From contig JAZQJE010000016.1 in NCBI GenBank assembly GCA_045541495.1, forward strand, positions 1-63,582: 63,582 nucleotides of DNA, given 5' to 3'. The number at the start of each line of letters is the position of its first letter. Position 1 is the first letter of the stretch. Shown piece by piece: positions 17,189-26,754 of this stretch. The translations under genes and the position numbers were made by a program. This stretch comes from RGIG3009 sp045541495. GTDB lineage: Bacteria > Bacillota > Clostridia > Oscillospirales > Acutalibacteraceae. Under the pieces are notes generated by a model. It was given only the letters and a program-made list of their open reading frames with translations. It was not told the origin of the DNA and searched no databases.

Positions 17189-18616
17189 ATGAGTCGAATG
17201 CCAAAGCAAACCATTACCTATAACACGATCACTATTATACTATTACATATCGTGTATTGGGTCGGCAATGAGTATCCTCGTCGGTTATTAGAAAGGTTAT
17301 CGTGGCATTCCGTTGTCGCATTCCTTTTCAATCTGCTGTTTTTCTCTCTTTACTTGTTCGTCCTGATGATTATATTTGCGAAAAACAAATGCGTATTTTC
17401 CAAGGACATTTTTGATCCGCACGAACCCGTCTCGCAACGTTTCCGTTTTGGCGATATAGCCGTTCTGCTTGGAGCGCAACTTGTCTTTGACGGCATACAA
17501 CGATTTCTCAATTCGCCCATAAACTCTGCCCATTATATCGTTACAGACATCTGTATTTTTCTAAATTGGCTGTTGGTGTATGGGGTGTTTGTGCGAAAGC
17601 AGAAGGATTTTCTAAAAAACCCCAAACGATTGAGAATCGCCGTTCTGGTATTGAGCGTGACTTTGCTTATCTGTATGGCAGCGGATGTTGCCATGTTGCA
17701 ACATCTTCGTGAAGCAAGCCAAAAGTATAAAACGGAAGGTGCCTATTTCCAATCTGTGCATGTCAACCTTAATTTCTATCACGGTATAGTGTCCCTGGTG
17801 TTTGATAGTGTTATCGGCGGCGCACTTGTGATTTTACAGGGGATTCCCGTTGTTTCAGAAAGACGGACAAAAAGAACAAGCCAAACGGCAGGTGAACAAA
17901 AAAAGCATACCAACGTAACGGTGGTGGCCGCTCGTGCCATAGTTTTACTTGTTGGTGTCGGGGCATTTTTGTGGATAAAATCGGTTGTCAGCCCGGTTTC
18001 TTTCATAAAAACAGTTGGTCATTCAAGTGTAAACACCGTTCACAGGAAAGACGATCAAATTTATGACAGAAGCAAAGAATTGTTTATAACACGGTGGAAT
18101 ACCGATTTAGAAGAAACCATCTGTTTTAAAAAAGGATGGGTGACCATTTACCAAAGCGGACACAAGGTTGGTATGCTGACTTTTGACGGTAAATTCTTTA
18201 ATAATCGCTTGCAGATCAATAGTCTGGGTGGAAATATAGCGGCTTTAGATACCGGTTGTGAAAAGCGTGTTATCAACGGTTGTACGGTAGAAGTTTATCA
18301 AAACTGGGGTATCGCCTTTGCAGAAGGTGGAAAGCCGCAGGTATTAACCTTTGATACCCTGTCTAAAATTGGGAAAAACGAAGTGGTTTTGGCGTTGTGT
18401 CGACAGTTAGTTGCCGAGGGGAACATGGCGGTTTTTGATTATTGTCATGAATATCTCGCGTTGTATGATTATTCGTTTTTACAACCCTATTTACTTCGAT
18501 ACGCAGAAAGACAATATACGTCCGAAGAAAATGAATGCATGGAGAAGTACGGTTACCGTTCAGAATATTTCCCCAATCTATCACAAAGAATACTGGACAA
18601 CACCGAAAATTCATAG
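17189..18616 (+). CDS. Uncharacterised polytopic membrane protein
   Basis: 475 residues, not recognised. Hydropathy by eye gives about six to seven membrane segments: around residues 12-30, 43-63, 88-105, 118-134, 150-168, 205-225 and 245-265. A soluble C-terminal half of about 200 residues follows, starting near VNTVHRKDDQ and containing DFDGKFF-like and VTIYQSGHKVG stretches. The ribosome site AAAGGTG supports the ATG. Composition is more AT-rich than the flanking core genes, suggesting an accessory origin. It follows the SPFH gene by 44 bases and could be co-transcribed. Confidence 0.75.
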   Translation: MSRMPKQTITYNTITIILLHIVYWVGNEYPRRLLERLSWHSVVAFLFNLLFFSLYLFVLMIIFAKNKCVFSKDIFDPHEPVSQRFRFGDIAVLLGAQLVFDGIQRFLNSPINSAHYIVTDICIFLNWLLVYGVFVRKQKDFLKNPKRLRIAVLVLSVTLLICMAADVAMLQHLREASQKYKTEGAYFQSVHVNLNFYHGIVSLVFDSVIGGALVILQGIPVVSERRTKRTSQTAGEQKKHTNVTVVAARAIVLLVGVGAFLWIKSVVSPVSFIKTVGHSSVNTVHRKDDQIYDRSKELFITRWNTDLEETICFKKGWVTIYQSGHKVGMLTFDGKFFNNRLQINSLGGNIAALDTGCEKRVINGCTVEVYQNWGIAFAEGGKPQVLTFDTLSKIGKNEVVLALCRQLVAEGNMAVFDYCHEYLALYDYSFLQPYLLRYAERQYTSEENECMEKYGYRSEYFPNLSQRILDNTENS

Positions 18617-18666
18617 AAACAAAAAATGGTTCTCTTATGTTGACAAAACTAAAAAGCCTCACAACC

Positions 18667-18708
18667 AACAGAACGGTCGGATTTCTCCGACCGTTCTGTT
18701 TCACGTTT
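18667..18708. terminator. Bidirectional terminator
   Basis: Fifteen-base perfect arms (18667-18681, 18686-18700) with a TTTC loop between the convergent membrane-protein gene and glmM. A T-rich stretch follows on the + side. Confidence 0.8.
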
Positions 18709-18710
18709 TC

Positions 18711-20060
18711 TTACGTCAATTGTTCTCGAATGATCTCCGCCACCATTACGGCTTGTTGTTGTACCAAGGCATCGTCGCTGCCCTCCGCCATCACACGGAT
18801 CAGCGGCTCTGTCCCCGACGGCCGCACCACGATACGGCCCTCGTTCCCCAGCACCTTTTTGGCGGCGTTCATGGCGGTTTTTACCTTGGAGTTGGTATAG
18901 AATTGCCGTTTCCCCTCGGCTGTCACCGTGATGTTGATGCTGATCTGGGGATACTTGGTCATGAGTCCCGTCACTTCCGACAAGCGCACCCCACTGCGTT
19001 TGAGATAGGACAACAACTGAATAGCGGTCAACTGCCCGTCACCGGTGGTGGCAAAATCGCGGAAAATAATATGTCCCGACTGCTCGCCGCCAAACACAAA
19101 GTCTCCTAACAGCAGTTCCTCCAGCACATATCGGTCACCCACTTTGGTGGCAATAAACCGCAGATCGTTTTCCTCACAAAACTTCCCGAACCCGAAATTG
19201 GTGAGGATCGTTCCCACTACGGTGTTGCCCGCCAATTTTCCCCGTTCTTTCAGATCGAGAGAACAGATGGACATGATTTGGTCACCGTCCACCAACTGAC
19301 CGTTCTCGTCTACACACAAACAACGGTCGGCATCCCCGTCAAAGGCGATGCCCAGTTCCAACCCGTTTTCCGTCACGTACTGTGCCAATTGTTCCATGTG
19401 GGTAGACCCGCAATGGTCGTTGATGTTCACCCCGTCGGGGGTATCGTTGAGAATATGTGCCTCGGCGCCCAATTCTTCAAATAGACGCGCTGCCGTTTTG
19501 GCCGCCGCGCCGTTGGCGCAATCCACCGCGATATGCATCCCGTCTAAGGCATAGAGTACCGTGCTTTTTAAATGATCGATGTAATCTTTTACCGCGGTGG
19601 CGGCGACCGATGCTTTCCCCACATCTCCGCCGATGGGAACAGGAGTATCCATGGCATGATCCAGCACGATGGCTTCGATCTCCTCCTCCAACGCGTCGGG
19701 CAATTTATACCCGTCACCACTGAAGATTTTAATGCCGTTAAATTCCGCAGGGTTGTGGGACGCGGAGATCATAATGCCCGCATCCGCCTTGTATTTGCCC
19801 ACCAGGTACGCCACCGCCGGCGTGGGAATGACACCCAACCGAATGACATCCGCCCCAACGGAGCACAATCCCGCCGTCAACGCCGCTTCCAGCATTTCCG
19901 ACGAGATCCGCGTATCCGACCCGATCACAAAGATGGGGCGTCGCCGCCCGTCTTTTGCTAATACCAACGCCGCGGCACGGCCGATTCCCATGGCCAACTC
20001 GCAAGTCAACTCTTTATTAGCGACTCCGCGCACGCCGTCTGTTCCAAATAACCGTCCCAT
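18711..20060 (-). CDS. glmM: Phosphoglucosamine mutase
   Basis: 449 residues. Interconverts glucosamine-6-phosphate and glucosamine-1-phosphate for UDP-GlcNAc synthesis. Seen: N-terminal MGRLFGTDGVRG, phosphoserine loop ISASHNP near residue 100, metal loop DGDADR near 240, sugar-binding GEQSGH near 325 and phosphate-binding RPSGTEP near 408. Starts two bases after the beta-helix gene, in one operon with glmS. Confidence 0.97.
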   Translation of the reverse strand: MGRLFGTDGVRGVANKELTCELAMGIGRAAALVLAKDGRRRPIFVIGSDTRISSEMLEAALTAGLCSVGADVIRLGVIPTPAVAYLVGKYKADAGIMISASHNPAEFNGIKIFSGDGYKLPDALEEEIEAIVLDHAMDTPVPIGGDVGKASVAATAVKDYIDHLKSTVLYALDGMHIAVDCANGAAAKTAARLFEELGAEAHILNDTPDGVNINDHCGSTHMEQLAQYVTENGLELGIAFDGDADRCLCVDENGQLVDGDQIMSICSLDLKERGKLAGNTVVGTILTNFGFGKFCEENDLRFIATKVGDRYVLEELLLGDFVFGGEQSGHIIFRDFATTGDGQLTAIQLLSYLKRSGVRLSEVTGLMTKYPQISINITVTAEGKRQFYTNSKVKTAMNAAKKVLGNEGRIVVRPSGTEPLIRVMAEGSDDALVQQQAVMVAEIIREQLT

Positions 20061-20062
20061 AT

Positions 20063-20728
20063 TCAGTCACTCCTTTTTTCTACAATATGCTGGGCATCTT
20101 TGTAGATATGATTGGCAGGCACGACTCCCCGCACACAGGAAGTGGGATATACCTGACTGAACCGCCCGATCACCGCGCCGGGATTTAACACGCTGTTACA
20201 CCCGATCTCTGCGCCGTCCCCCAACATGGCACCGCATTTTTTACGGTTGGTGGGGTAAGACACGTCTTTTCCGCGGATCACCACAAAGGATTTATCACTC
20301 TTGACATTGGACGTGACCGCCCCCGCTCCCATGTGGGCTTTATATCCCAAAACGGAATCTCCCACATAATTGTAATGGGGAACCTGTACCCCGTCGAATA
20401 GGATACAGTTTTTCAGTTCCACGGAATTACCCACCACGGCGCCTTTCCCCACCATCACACTGCCGCGAATAAACGCACCGTGACGGATCTGGGCATCCCC
20501 GTCGATGATACACGGCCCCGAAATGGCCGCGGTGGGTGCGATCGTAGCGGTGTGAGCGATCCAAACGTCTTCGCCCACCTGACGAAAGAGATTGGCGGGC
20601 AACTGTCGTCCCCGCTCACGGATACAGTCTTTCAGCCCTTCCAAAGCTTCCCACGGATACATAAAATTTGCCAAATAATCCCCCAATCGCGAACGAGACA
20701 GATCATACAGATTCACGACACGAACCAT
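20063..20728 (-). CDS. Left-handed beta-helix acyltransferase-like protein (GlmU C-terminal-like)
   Basis: 221 residues. The centre has repeated hexapeptide units (IAPTAA, ISGPCI, IRHGAF, VGKGAV, VGNSVE and so on) forming a left-handed beta helix, with HYNYVGDS and GAGAVTSNVK resembling the acetyltransferase half of GlmU, plus a GCNSVLNPGAVIG turn. There is no N-terminal pyrophosphorylase domain. Lying between glmS and glmM, it is a good candidate for glucosamine-1-phosphate acetylation or a related step, with the uridylyl transfer done by another protein. Alternatively it is a regulator or paralogue beside a full GlmU elsewhere. Confidence 0.8.
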   Translation of the reverse strand: MVRVVNLYDLSRSRLGDYLANFMYPWEALEGLKDCIRERGRQLPANLFRQVGEDVWIAHTATIAPTAAISGPCIIDGDAQIRHGAFIRGSVMVGKGAVVGNSVELKNCILFDGVQVPHYNYVGDSVLGYKAHMGAGAVTSNVKSDKSFVVIRGKDVSYPTNRKKCGAMLGDGAEIGCNSVLNPGAVIGRFSQVYPTSCVRGVVPANHIYKDAQHIVEKRSD

Positions 20729-20738
20729 AGCAACACTC

Positions 20739-22559
20739 CTATTCTACCGTTACACTTTTTGCCAGATTGCGAGGTTTATCAATATCACATTTACGCGAAA
20801 GCGCAATATAATATCCCAATAATTGCAGGGGGATCACTTCTAAGGAGGCCATCAGCAACGGATGTATACGGGGGAGATAGATCACGTGATCCGCCTCTTC
20901 TCCTGCCTGATACCGATCGTTGGTGGTGAGCAACAACACTTCCGCCCCGCGGGCGCGCACTTCCTGTACGTTGGACAAGGTCTTTTCCGCAATGGCGGGC
21001 ATGCAAGCGAGCGCCACCACAAACGTCCCGTTTTCGATCAGCGAAATAGTCCCGTGTTTCAGTTCTCCCGCCGCATAGGCTTCCGAATGAATATAACTGA
21101 TCTCTTTTAATTTGAGGGACGCTTCCAACGCCACCGCGTAATCCACGTTTCTCCCGATAAAATACGCGTGATCCAGATACGCATATCGCCCGGCCATATG
21201 TCGCAACTGGGGCGCCGTTCCCAACACACTGCGAATATGGTCGGGCAACTGCTGTAACTGTTCCACAACATGGGTATATTCTTCATCTTCTATGCGTCCT
21301 AACCGCTTCGCCATATATAACCCGATCAGGTACAACATGGTCAGCTGTGTGGAATAGGCTTTGGTGGTGGCAACGGAAATTTCCGGCCCTGCCCACGTGT
21401 ACAACACGTCGTCGCTCTCGTTGGCAATGGAACTGCCCACCACATTCACGATAGACACCACTCGCGCTCCGCGGGCTTTGGCTTCGCGAAGGGCCGCCAA
21501 GGTATCGGCAGTCTCGCCCGATTGACTGATAATAATGACCAACGAGGAACGATCCACCAGCGGCGAACGGTATCGAAATTCCGAAGCGATATCCACCTCC
21601 ACAGGCAATCGCACCATCTGCTCCAACACATATTTCCCCACCATGCCCGCATGGTAAGCCGATCCGCAAGCCACAATATGCAAGCGGCTCAACCCCGCCA
21701 ACTGTTCTTCCGTGAGGGTAAACCCGTCCAGCACGATCTCCTGTCCCTGAATACGAGGGGACACCGTGGCGGCTACCGCTTCCGGTTGTTCCATGATCTC
21801 TTTGATCATAAAATGATCGTATCCGCTTTTTTGGGCGTCAGTAATATCCCACGTCACTTCTCGTGTTGGTTTTTCCACTAACTGCCCGTGTTCGTCCCAC
21901 ACCGTGACCCCCTCGCGGGTCAATCGTGCCAGTTCGCCGTCTTCCAATACCATGTAACGGCGGGTCTGGGACAAAATAGCGGGAATGTCCGATGCCAATA
22001 AAAACCCGTGTTTGGCAAGGCCGATAATAAGAGGACTGGCTCGTCGCACGGCAATGATCTCGTCGGGATGATTCGCCGACACAATTCCCAGCGCGTAGGA
22101 CCCCGTCAATTGCGCCACCGTGTTTCGCACTGTCTGTAAAAAAGCGCCGTGATCCTGTTGCTGTAACAACTGTGCCACGACCTCCGTGTCGGTCTGCGAC
22201 CGAAAAACGATTCCGCTTTCCTGCAACTGCTTGCGTAGTTTGCCGTGATTTTCAATGATCCCGTTATGCACCACGGCAAAAGCGCCGTTTTCGCTGACGT
22301 GGGGATGAGAGTTTTCATCGCTGGGTCCCCCGTGGGTCGCCCAACGGGTATGCCCGATCCCCATGGTCTGCGGCAGATTCTCGTTGTCCATACGGTCCAT
22401 CAACTGTTGCAATCGTCCGGCGCATTTGTATACAGATAAGAACGAGCCACCCAAGGCAATGCCCGCGGAATCGTATCCGCGATACTCCAGTCTTGTCAAT
22501 CCTTCCAGCAACAACGGTGCCGCTGGTTTTTTCCCGATATATCCCACAATTCCGCACAC
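20739..22559 (-). CDS. glmS: Glutamine-fructose-6-phosphate aminotransferase (isomerising)
   Basis: 606 residues. N-terminal glutaminase with Cys2 (MCGIVGYIG) and EYRGYDSAGIA; two SIS domains with SQSGETADT near residue 350; C-terminal ending LAKSVTVE that shapes the active site. Makes glucosamine-6-phosphate from fructose-6-phosphate and glutamine. The start is GTG behind GAGG. No glmS ribozyme features were found in the 120-base leader, so control must differ from the Bacillus model. First gene of glmS-helix-glmM. Confidence 0.97.
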   Translation of the reverse strand: MCGIVGYIGKKPAAPLLLEGLTRLEYRGYDSAGIALGGSFLSVYKCAGRLQQLMDRMDNENLPQTMGIGHTRWATHGGPSDENSHPHVSENGAFAVVHNGIIENHGKLRKQLQESGIVFRSQTDTEVVAQLLQQQDHGAFLQTVRNTVAQLTGSYALGIVSANHPDEIIAVRRASPLIIGLAKHGFLLASDIPAILSQTRRYMVLEDGELARLTREGVTVWDEHGQLVEKPTREVTWDITDAQKSGYDHFMIKEIMEQPEAVAATVSPRIQGQEIVLDGFTLTEEQLAGLSRLHIVACGSAYHAGMVGKYVLEQMVRLPVEVDIASEFRYRSPLVDRSSLVIIISQSGETADTLAALREAKARGARVVSIVNVVGSSIANESDDVLYTWAGPEISVATTKAYSTQLTMLYLIGLYMAKRLGRIEDEEYTHVVEQLQQLPDHIRSVLGTAPQLRHMAGRYAYLDHAYFIGRNVDYAVALEASLKLKEISYIHSEAYAAGELKHGTISLIENGTFVVALACMPAIAEKTLSNVQEVRARGAEVLLLTTNDRYQAGEEADHVIYLPRIHPLLMASLEVIPLQLLGYYIALSRKCDIDKPRNLAKSVTVE

Positions 22560-22644
22560 GATGCCTCATTCCTTTCCGATATCCTGGCTATTAGTATTCA
22601 TCGGTTTTTTGAAAAAATACAATGATAATCGAGCCCCCTTTGGC

Positions 22645-22673
22645 TTGACGGAACGAGAGCCGTTGGCTATACT
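22645..22673 (+). promoter_or_regulatory. Promoter of the FAD enzyme pair
   Basis: TTGACG (22645-22650), 17-base spacer, TATACT (22668-22673), 27 bases before the TTG start. Confidence 0.85.
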
Positions 22674-22700
22674 ATAAAGAGTAGAAAAGGGGGTGCCGTT

Positions 22701-23933
22701 TTGGCGCAGATGTGGGAATATGTGATCGTCGGCGGCGGAGCATCCGGCTTGGCGGCGGCGGTCTTTTGCGCCCGTTTCACCGCGGGTGAGCGGGTGTTGG
22801 TACTGGAAAAAGCGCCGCGGGTGGGCAAGAAATTGTTATCCACCGGTAACGGCACCTGTAATATCAGCAATATCACCGCCGCTCCCTCGTTTTATCACGG
22901 CGAGCAAGGGACATTCACCGCCGCGGCATTGGCGGCCTTTTCACCCAAAGCCGCCATGGCGTTTTTCGATTCCATCGGCGTATCCTGCGTGGTGCGGGAT
23001 AACGGCCGTGTCTATCCTCGTTGCGAACAGGCGGGCGCCGTGTTGGATTGCCTGCGGTTGACGTTGGATGAACTGGGTGTTACCGTGCGGTGCGACAGCC
23101 CCGTTACCGCTCTTGCAAAAACAGCAAACGGGTTCTCTCTCACCACCCCCACAGAAACGATTGTGGCCAAGCGGGTGTTGTTGGCTACCGGCGGCGCGGC
23201 GGCGCCGTCCCTCGGCGGCTCTGCCGACAGTTACGGGCTGGCCGTATCACTGGGCCACCGTAAAACACCCTTGTTTCCCTCTATCGTACAGGTGCGTACG
23301 GATACGACCTTTATCCGTGCCATGAAAGGATTGCGCACCGATGCGACGGTCACCGTGTATCAAGACGGTGCCCCTCGCGCCACCTGTACGGGGGAAGTAT
23401 TGTTTACGGAATACGGACTGTCCGGCCCTGCCGTGATGCAGGTATCTCGTTTGGCGGGGGATTGGGAACGGCGCAAAAAAGGAACGCTCACCATGACGCT
23501 CGATCTGCTTCCCGACTTGTCGGCCGATGAGGTGATGGCACACTTGCGGGGACGGGAGGCGCGTGGCCGTAAAGGGGAGGACTTCCTCACGGGACTGCTC
23601 AATAAGCGTATCGGGCAGACCGTCTGCCGCAAAGCGGGCGTATCGTTGACCGAATCGGTACAACCAACACACCTTGCTGCTTTGTGCGATGCCATCAAAG
23701 CTTTTTCCGTCGCCGTTACGGGCACACAAGGCTTCGGTGGGGCACAGGTCACCGCCGGCGGCATCCACACCGCCGACATCGACCCCCATACCATGGAGTC
23801 TACCCTCGTCCGCGGCTTATACTTGTTGGGCGAATTACAGGATATCGACGGCGATTGCGGTGGTTATAATCTGCAATGGGCGTGGTCGTCGGCTTACGCG
23901 GCGGCGGTAGCCGCCACGGGAGGAACTCGATGA
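22701..23933 (+). CDS. NAD(P)/FAD-dependent oxidoreductase (BaiN/HI0933-like)
   Basis: 410 residues. Dinucleotide-binding VIVGGGASGLAAAVFCAR near the N-terminus, then KKLLSTGNGTCNISN, the hallmark of the HI0933/YhiN flavoprotein family, and a C-terminal GELQDIDGDCGGYNLQWAWSSG-like block. Activities reported in the family include reduction of bile-acid intermediates (BaiN), but the substrate here is unknown. A TTG start with AGGGGG upstream is favoured; an ATG three codons later is possible. Overlaps the next gene by four bases. Confidence 0.88.
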   Translation: MAQMWEYVIVGGGASGLAAAVFCARFTAGERVLVLEKAPRVGKKLLSTGNGTCNISNITAAPSFYHGEQGTFTAAALAAFSPKAAMAFFDSIGVSCVVRDNGRVYPRCEQAGAVLDCLRLTLDELGVTVRCDSPVTALAKTANGFSLTTPTETIVAKRVLLATGGAAAPSLGGSADSYGLAVSLGHRKTPLFPSIVQVRTDTTFIRAMKGLRTDATVTVYQDGAPRATCTGEVLFTEYGLSGPAVMQVSRLAGDWERRKKGTLTMTLDLLPDLSADEVMAHLRGREARGRKGEDFLTGLLNKRIGQTVCRKAGVSLTESVQPTHLAALCDAIKAFSVAVTGTQGFGGAQVTAGGIHTADIDPHTMESTLVRGLYLLGELQDIDGDCGGYNLQWAWSSAYAAAVAATGGTR

Positions 23934-25519
23934 TACGCGTGGGCGGCCTGCGATTGCCGCTCTCTTATACCGATAGCGACCTCAAAAAAGCGGCAGCGGC
24001 CAAATTGCGTGTCCCGCCGTTCCGCCTCACCACCTGTTCACTGTATAAACGTTCCGTAGATGCCCGTCGTCGGGATCGTCTGTGTTTTGAGATCACGGCC
24101 GCCGTTTCCCTCACCGATGAGGAAACCTATTTGGCAACCTGTACCATAAACGGTGTGGCGCCCCTTCACCCCGCCGTATTGACCATTCCCACCGTCACAC
24201 CGCCGCCTTGCCGCCCCGTGGTGGTGGGCAGCGGCCCTGCAGGATTGTTTGCCGCCCTGATATTAGCCAAAGCGGGTTTGCGCCCGTTGCTTCTCGAGCG
24301 GGGACAAGCGGTGGAACACCGCCGCGCCGCGGTGGAACGGTTTCGCCATACAGGGGTGCTGGATACTCGCTCCAACGTACAGTTTGGAGAAGGCGGTGCG
24401 GGCACTTTTTCCGACGGAAAACTGAATACGGGTATCAAAGACCCCCGTTGCCGATTTGTATTGGAACAATTGGCGGCGGCGGGCGCGTCCGACGATATTG
24501 TATGGCAAGCAAAACCCCATGTGGGTACCGATCGCTTATGTACGGCGGTCACACAATTGCGCCGCACCATTGAAGAATGGGGCGGTGAAGTGCGTTTTGA
24601 AACCCAAGTGACCGATATCGTCACCACCGGCGGTGCGTTGACAGGTCTGGTGCTGGATACCCCCGCCGGTAAACAGGAACTGTCCTGTTCCCATGTGATA
24701 CTGGCCATCGGCCACAGCGCGCGGGATACGCTGACGATGCTTCACCGTCACGGCGTTCCCATGGAAAAGAAGCCCTTTGCCGTGGGCGTGCGGATCGAGC
24801 ATCCCCGCACCCTCATCGACGAGGGCCGTTACGGCAAACAGGCGGGTCACCCCGCTCTGGGCGCGGCGGACTATAAACTGGCCTGTCACCTGAAAAACGG
24901 CAGAGGGGTTTACACCTTTTGCATGTGTCCGGGTGGTGTGGTCATTGCCGCCGCCTCGGAAGAGGGAGGCGTAGCGGTCAACGGCATGAGTGAATACGCC
25001 CGCAACGCCGAAAATTCCAACAGCGCGTTGCTGGTGGGTGTATCCCCCGACGATATGCCGGGGACGTCACCCTTGGCGGGGATCGTCCTGCAACGGCAGA
25101 TGGAACAGGCGGCCTATGCTCTGGGCGGCGGGCAATATCGCGCTCCCGTTCAGCTGGTGGGCGATTTTCTCCGTGACCGCCCGTCGGTCACGTTGGGTGA
25201 AGTGCGCCCGTCCTATATTCCCGGTGTGACGCCCGCCGATCTGCGGGCGTGTTTACCCGATTTTGTGGCGACTTCCCTGAAAGAAGCCATCCCCCTGTTT
25301 GGCAAACAACTGCCGCAATTTGACCGTGCTGACGCGGTTCTCACGGGGGTGGAATCCCGCAGTTCGTCCCCCGTGCGTATCTTACGGGACGAACGGGGAC
25401 AGTCCTCTTTGCGGGGATTATACCCTTGCGGCGAGGGCGCGGGGTACGCGGGCGGCATCACGTCCGCCGCCGTAGACGGCATCCGTTGTGCCCAGTGGAT
25501 ATTGGAAGATCTATCCTAA
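23930..25519 (+). CDS. FAD-dependent oxidoreductase with N-terminal RNA-binding-like region
   Basis: 529 residues from the ATG at 23930 (GGGAGGAAC upstream; ATGA overlap with the preceding gene). An N-terminal stretch of about 85 residues precedes the FAD-binding PVVVGSGPAGLFAALILAKAG. Further family motifs: GEGGAGTFSDGKLNTG, CMCPGGVV and CGEGAGYAGGITSAAVDG. It belongs to the widespread uncharacterised family of flavoproteins annotated as FAD-dependent protein. The tight coupling to a second flavoprotein suggests linked redox functions. Substrate unknown. Confidence 0.85.
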   Translation: MIRVGGLRLPLSYTDSDLKKAAAAKLRVPPFRLTTCSLYKRSVDARRRDRLCFEITAAVSLTDEETYLATCTINGVAPLHPAVLTIPTVTPPPCRPVVVGSGPAGLFAALILAKAGLRPLLLERGQAVEHRRAAVERFRHTGVLDTRSNVQFGEGGAGTFSDGKLNTGIKDPRCRFVLEQLAAAGASDDIVWQAKPHVGTDRLCTAVTQLRRTIEEWGGEVRFETQVTDIVTTGGALTGLVLDTPAGKQELSCSHVILAIGHSARDTLTMLHRHGVPMEKKPFAVGVRIEHPRTLIDEGRYGKQAGHPALGAADYKLACHLKNGRGVYTFCMCPGGVVIAAASEEGGVAVNGMSEYARNAENSNSALLVGVSPDDMPGTSPLAGIVLQRQMEQAAYALGGGQYRAPVQLVGDFLRDRPSVTLGEVRPSYIPGVTPADLRACLPDFVATSLKEAIPLFGKQLPQFDRADAVLTGVESRSSSPVRILRDERGQSSLRGLYPCGEGAGYAGGITSAAVDGIRCAQWILEDLS

Positions 25520-25527
25520 CATTCAAC

Positions 25528-25570
25528 AACAAAGCGGCGACGATCAACCGATCGTCACCGCTTTGTTTAC
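25528..25570. terminator. Bidirectional terminator before hemW
   Basis: Arms AACAAAGCGG/CCGCTTTGTT plus inner GACGATC/GATCGTC (25528-25544 with 25551-25567) and an AACC loop, between the convergent flavoprotein gene and hemW. Confidence 0.75.
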
Positions 25571-25596
25571 TTATATCGTTGGGATAGGCGCTATTT

Positions 25597-26691
25597 TCAC
25601 AGCACGATTTCCGCAATGAGTGCATCCGATACCAAAAAGCCCTCCCGTGTCAAACGGATTCCCCGTTCATCGCAACGAATTAGCGAGGAAGGAAACCTTG
25701 CCGCTTTTTCTCGCCACTTAAGGGGAATGGTCATGCCGAATTTCTGTTTCAAATGCTGTTCCATTAACCCTTCGGTCAATCGCAACCGCAACATGGCATA
25801 TTCTTCGGGCGAATTTACGGGGATGACCGACTCTTCTTCCGGCACGGGTGGCTCTCCGTTTATAAATGCCGACAAAGAACGAGGATAATACTGCCGTTTT
25901 TCGTTAAAAAAAGAATGTGCCGACGGCCCAAACCCCACATACTCGTCCAAATTCCAGTATTTCAGGTTGTGGCGACTCTGCCGTCCCTTTTTGGCAAAAT
26001 TGGAGATCTCGTATTGTCGAAATCCCGCCTGTTCCAACGTCTCGGCGGCGGTGTGATACAGGGAAACGGTGGCGTCTTCGTCGGGTAGGGAAGGGGGATA
26101 GTTCCCAAAGGGGGTATCGGGCTCGATCTTCAGTAAATACGCTGACACATGGGAAGCACCCAGCGCCGCGCACCGTTCCACCGCCGCCGTCACCGTGTCT
26201 ACCGTTTGAAAAGGTGTTCCCAACATGAGATCCAGCGAGAAATTGTCAATACCCGCCCGCTTTAAATCTTGCACCGCCCGTACCGTGTGATTGATGGTAT
26301 GACGGCGGCCGATGGCCTGCAAATGACGATCGTCGTTTGCTTGCATTCCCAATGACACGCGAGTACCGCCGGCGGCGCGAAAGGCCGCAAAGGTGTCATA
26401 CAAGTCGTCGGCGGGATTGGCTTCCATGGTGATCTCCGCTCCGTCGTTGAGGGAAAATCGTTGCCGTATCCCGTCCAGCAACATCGACAAGCGGCGACCG
26501 CCCAGCAATGAGGGAGTCCCGCCGCCGAAATACACCGTATCGGCGCAAAGTCCTCGAAACTCGTCCATGCGATCGAGCACAGCGCGCACATAGGTGTCCT
26601 TGTCCGCGTCACAACGCCCTGTCAAGGAATAAAAATCGCAATAGGGACATTTGGATACACAAAAGGGGACATGAACATAGATACCGACCAC
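25597..26691 (-). CDS. hemW: Radical SAM heme chaperone HemW
   Basis: 364 residues. Radical SAM cluster motif CVSKCPYC (C-x3-C-x2-C) near residue 10 after GIYVHVPF, then FGGGTPSLL. HemW inserts heme into respiratory enzymes and is often misnamed coproporphyrinogen oxidase; the single cysteine after the CxxxCxxC and the short N-terminus fit HemW. The start is a GTG at 26691 behind AGAGGTG; the longer frame would place this site inside the gene. Follows lysC after a terminator. Confidence 0.92.
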   Translation of the reverse strand: MVGIYVHVPFCVSKCPYCDFYSLTGRCDADKDTYVRAVLDRMDEFRGLCADTVYFGGGTPSLLGGRRLSMLLDGIRQRFSLNDGAEITMEANPADDLYDTFAAFRAAGGTRVSLGMQANDDRHLQAIGRRHTINHTVRAVQDLKRAGIDNFSLDLMLGTPFQTVDTVTAAVERCAALGASHVSAYLLKIEPDTPFGNYPPSLPDEDATVSLYHTAAETLEQAGFRQYEISNFAKKGRQSRHNLKYWNLDEYVGFGPSAHSFFNEKRQYYPRSLSAFINGEPPVPEEESVIPVNSPEEYAMLRLRLTEGLMEQHLKQKFGMTIPLKWREKAARFPSSLIRCDERGIRLTREGFLVSDALIAEIVL

Positions 26692-26708
26692 GGAATCACC
26701 TCTTTTCA

Positions 26709-26747
26709 CAAGAAAGAAAAGGGGCCGATATTTCATCGACCCCTTTT
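26709..26747 (-). terminator. Terminator after lysC
   Basis: Thirteen-base arms with one mismatch (26717-26729, 26735-26747) followed on the minus strand by CTTTTCTTTCTTG. It ends the amino-acid operon; hemW begins 18 bases beyond. Confidence 0.75.
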
Positions 26748-26754
26748 AACGCTA

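Noticed and set aside
22560..22700. glmS ribozyme upstream of glmS
   Set aside because: The 140-base gap is too short for it plus the divergent promoter, and the conserved core blocks are absent.
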